Shown here: one piece after another, positions 12,346-14,339 of the stretch
Numbering within the stretch: the first letter of the stretch is position 1
Layout: the number at the start of each line of letters is the position of its first letter
NCBI GenBank assembly: GCA_900770805.1
Contig: CAAGLP010000067.1
Coordinates: 1-14,339 of the forward strand
DNA length: 14,339 bases
Source: an uncultured Paraprevotella sp.
GTDB lineage: Bacteria; Bacteroidota; Bacteroidia; Bacteroidales; Bacteroidaceae
Direction: 5' to 3'
Position numbers and translations under genes: made by a program
Notes under the pieces: generated by a model
The model's input: the letters and a program-made list of their open reading frames with translations, nothing else
The model's database searches: none
What the model was told of the DNA's origin: nothing

Positions 12346-14339
12346 CTACAAACTGAACCTGTATATTGCGTGGAGCATCACATAGCTGAGGAAGGTGTCC
12401 GTGCGGCTGAAGGTACGTGATGTAGGTGAGAGGATGCTTCTTTCTGCCGTGCGCGACTTCAGCAGGTCGGTGCCTTCCAACTGGATGGTCAGTGCCTTGC
12501 TCTTGAGGAAGGATTGCGAGATGGAGGCATTCAGTATCCATTGTGGGTGATTCATCAGAGGATCGGCATATCCGCTTCGGGCATAATAGATGAATTGCGT
12601 GTTTATCTTCATGCCGAAGGGCAGGTCCACCTGCGGTGAGAGGTTCACCTCATAGGTGTGTCCGTTCTGATTGTATTGCGGAGTCTCGCCGTAACGGGTG
12701 AAGTCACCATTATACATCGCGCTGAGCGACACACTCCAGATGTCCTTTCTGTATCTCAACCCGATATTGGCACTGGCAGCATACGAGTCAACGGAGGACA
12801 ATCCAAGGCTATTGCCCATGGCACCCACGTAGCCGATGTTGTGAGAATAGTTGGCATACACCCTTGCATTCAGGTTCCAGTGGCGTGCGGTGTCCAGAGG
12901 CTGGTCGGTATAGGCTGAAAGCCACATGTTGTAGTTGCCGTTTACATTGGTCTTGCCATATCGGGTGTATCCTGTTGTGGGGTCAGTCTCCTGAGTAGTC
13001 ACCACCGAGTTGGTTCGATTACTGAAACCAGCATTCACGGTATAACTGTCACCACGCTTGGGCTTGAAGAAGAGGGAGTATAGGGATACGTAGTTGCTCC
13101 ACCCCGCCTTCAAGCCGGGATTGTTCACCGTTTCCGCCATGGGATTGCTTGTATCCCTGATGGGCAGAAGTTCCAAGAGAGACGGACGAGCACTGCTGCC
13201 ATTGTAGCTTAGCTGAATGTAGTTCTGCTGGGTGAATTTATATTTCACGAAACCATACATGCCCAAGCCAAAGTGGGTGCGGGAGGGGTTGTACTGCTCA
13301 CCATTGCGGTCGTAATGGAGGTAATCCGTAAAGAGGTTGAGCGAAGGAGAAATGTCACTCTCCACCTTGTCCCAAGTGCCCTGAAGGCGTGCAAGCAAAC
13401 GGTGCTGGTTGGTATAGCTGTCCGAGTAGTATGAGTTCTGCAAGTCGCTTACATACTGGAGCGAGTCGCCAGGAGTGGGTCGCAGGTTCTCGGGGATGGT
13501 GTAGACATCGTAAAGGCCATGGTCCTCGTTGGCCTTGTTATGCAAGAAATCATAATTGGCACTGAAGCGAAGATACTTGTTGATAGGTTCGGCATACGAC
13601 ATTCCGGCAGAGAGGGTATAGCTCGTCGTGTTTCTCTCATTAGCCTGGCGATTATCCAGTTCTGGTGCCGGTGCATTGGGAGAGAAATAGCGGTAAAACT
13701 GCCTTGCGTTGCCACTTCCATGAAGGTCGTTGATACTTCCACTGGCATCCACGCCCAGCGTTCTGCCCTCCTTCTTGAACAGATGGGTGTATTCGGCAGA
13801 AAAGTAGGCATTATGCCTATTGCTCTTGGAATTGCCGTTGGCGTCCAGCGAATTTATGCCCTGCCCCATGAGAGCAAGCGACACATCATCACCCACAAGG
13901 CTCCCTGCCATGTCCTCCATCTCCTCGGGCTTTGTGTGGAAGGTGGATGAAGTGCCCTCCTTGTCGCTCCTGCCGTTCTGATATGCATATTGGGCACCGA
14001 AATACAGACGGTTGATGCTATCTATATTATAGGTAATTTTTGCCCTGGCATTCACACCCGCCTCACGATCGTCAGTAATGTTCTTGGCATAGGTGTATTG
14101 CGTATTACCACCACCCAGAAAGTTCTCGCTATTGTTCAGCGTGTTGTAGAACATGTTGTTATGATACACATCTATGTTGGCATTGCCTCGCAGGTTGCCA
14201 GCCTCCTTGTTGGCCTTGCCATTGTCCCATTGCATTATCATGCCAGCCTTGCGATAGTCGAACAAGCCAAATCTGCCATCACTCCAATAAGACCAGTTGC
14301 CGTTGGCATCCACCTGCTGGTTCTGGCAGATGTTGTTCA
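12346..14339 (-). CDS. TonB-dependent-receptor-like outer-membrane beta-barrel protein, 5' end outside the window
   Basis: At least 664 codons. The frame runs open to the window edge (NNICQNQQ precedes the GTG at 14313), so that GTG is internal and the start lies beyond 14339. The visible part is almost all beta-barrel: long alternating strands, Asn/Gly/Tyr-rich loops and repeated aromatic girdles. Landmarks are SINRLYFGAQYAYQNGR, an ARPSLLELLPI/NPGLKAGW segment and a final FLSYVMLHAIYRFSL ending in an aromatic beta-signal. This matches the barrel of the outer membrane protein beta-barrel family (OMP_b-brl_3, PF14905) rather than SusC. Members usually carry an N-terminal carboxypeptidase-like or plug domain, which would lie outside the window, so the plug, TonB box and signal peptide cannot be judged. 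The ligand is unknown (peptides, metals and siderophores are family possibilities). No partner gene follows on its strand; the next gene is convergent. Confidence 0.88.
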   Translation of the reverse strand, partial: NNICQNQQVDANGNWSYWSDGRFGLFDYRKAGMIMQWDNGKANKEAGNLRGNANIDVYHNNMFYNTLNNSENFLGGGNTQYTYAKNITDDREAGVNARAKITYNIDSINRLYFGAQYAYQNGRSDKEGTSSTFHTKPEEMEDMAGSLVGDDVSLALMGQGINSLDANGNSKSNRHNAYFSAEYTHLFKKEGRTLGVDASGSINDLHGSGNARQFYRYFSPNAPAPELDNRQANERNTTSYTLSAGMSYAEPINKYLRFSANYDFLHNKANEDHGLYDVYTIPENLRPTPGDSLQYVSDLQNSYYSDSYTNQHRLLARLQGTWDKVESDISPSLNLFTDYLHYDRNGEQYNPSRTHFGLGMYGFVKYKFTQQNYIQLSYNGSSARPSLLELLPIRDTSNPMAETVNNPGLKAGWSNYVSLYSLFFKPKRGDSYTVNAGFSNRTNSVVTTQETDPTTGYTRYGKTNVNGNYNMWLSAYTDQPLDTARHWNLNARVYANYSHNIGYVGAMGNSLGLSSVDSYAASANIGLRYRKDIWSVSLSAMYNGDFTRYGETPQYNQNGHTYEVNLSPQVDLPFGMKINTQFIYYARSGYADPLMNHPQWILNASISQSFLKSKALTIQLEGTDLLKSRTAERSILSPTSRTFSRTDTFLSYVMLHAIYRFSL

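Overview
The window looks like a chromosomal stretch from a Bacteroidales bacterium, most likely Prevotella or a close relative. Three things point there. The gene families are typical of the group: a DUF4105 membrane protein, a PafA-like alkaline phosphatase-family protein, a lipoprotein LptC, a CNNM/CBS/CorC protein, a PpiD/SurA-like foldase, a C10 protease and an OMP_b-brl_3-type receptor barrel. Starts lack Shine-Dalgarno sequences and follow A-rich leaders. The promoters match the Bacteroidetes TTTG / TAnnTTTG pattern, and three of them have exactly 20 bases between the boxes (one with CTTG in place of TTTG). Most of the gene content concerns the cell envelope. I saw no tRNA, rRNA, CRISPR array, insertion sequence or phage gene.

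Layout. At 92-2931, on the minus strand, two genes overlap by 4 bases: a DUF4105 protein with a C-terminal membrane domain, then a secreted PafA-like protein whose catalytic residues appear almost entirely replaced (a predicted pseudoenzyme). A divergent promoter region at about 2932-3084 separates them from a tight plus-strand operon at 3085-6495: an outer-membrane beta-barrel protein (probably with a TTG start), lptC, and a CNNM/CBS/CorC membrane protein. After a 219-base gap with its own -7 element comes a 716-residue membrane-anchored PpiD/SurA-like foldase (6715-8865). A strong bidirectional terminator (8911-8940) separates it from a convergent small helix-hairpin-helix (DUF4332) gene (8972-9379, minus).

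An intergenic region at 9380-9733 carries back-to-back promoters and a hairpin in the DUF4332 leader. It leads into a secreted C10 (streptopain/interpain-like) cysteine protease zymogen (9734-12019). The gap at 12020-12345 holds one terminator for each flanking convergent gene and a three-unit 33-base tandem repeat. The last gene (12346 to beyond the window end, minus) is the C-terminal barrel of a TonB-dependent-receptor-like outer-membrane protein, cut by the window edge.

How they fit together. The 3085-8865 block is an outer-membrane assembly neighbourhood: a barrel cargo, the LPS transport bridge LptC, and a periplasmic foldase for barrel proteins. The protease and the receptor barrel are separate accessory secreted and surface functions. 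The observations most worth a second look are the predicted pseudo-phosphatase coupled to DUF4105, the 33-base (11-codon) repeat, the leader hairpin of the DUF4332 gene, and the TTG start positioned just behind a consensus promoter. I found no clear evidence of a wholly new system; functional statements beyond family membership are inference.
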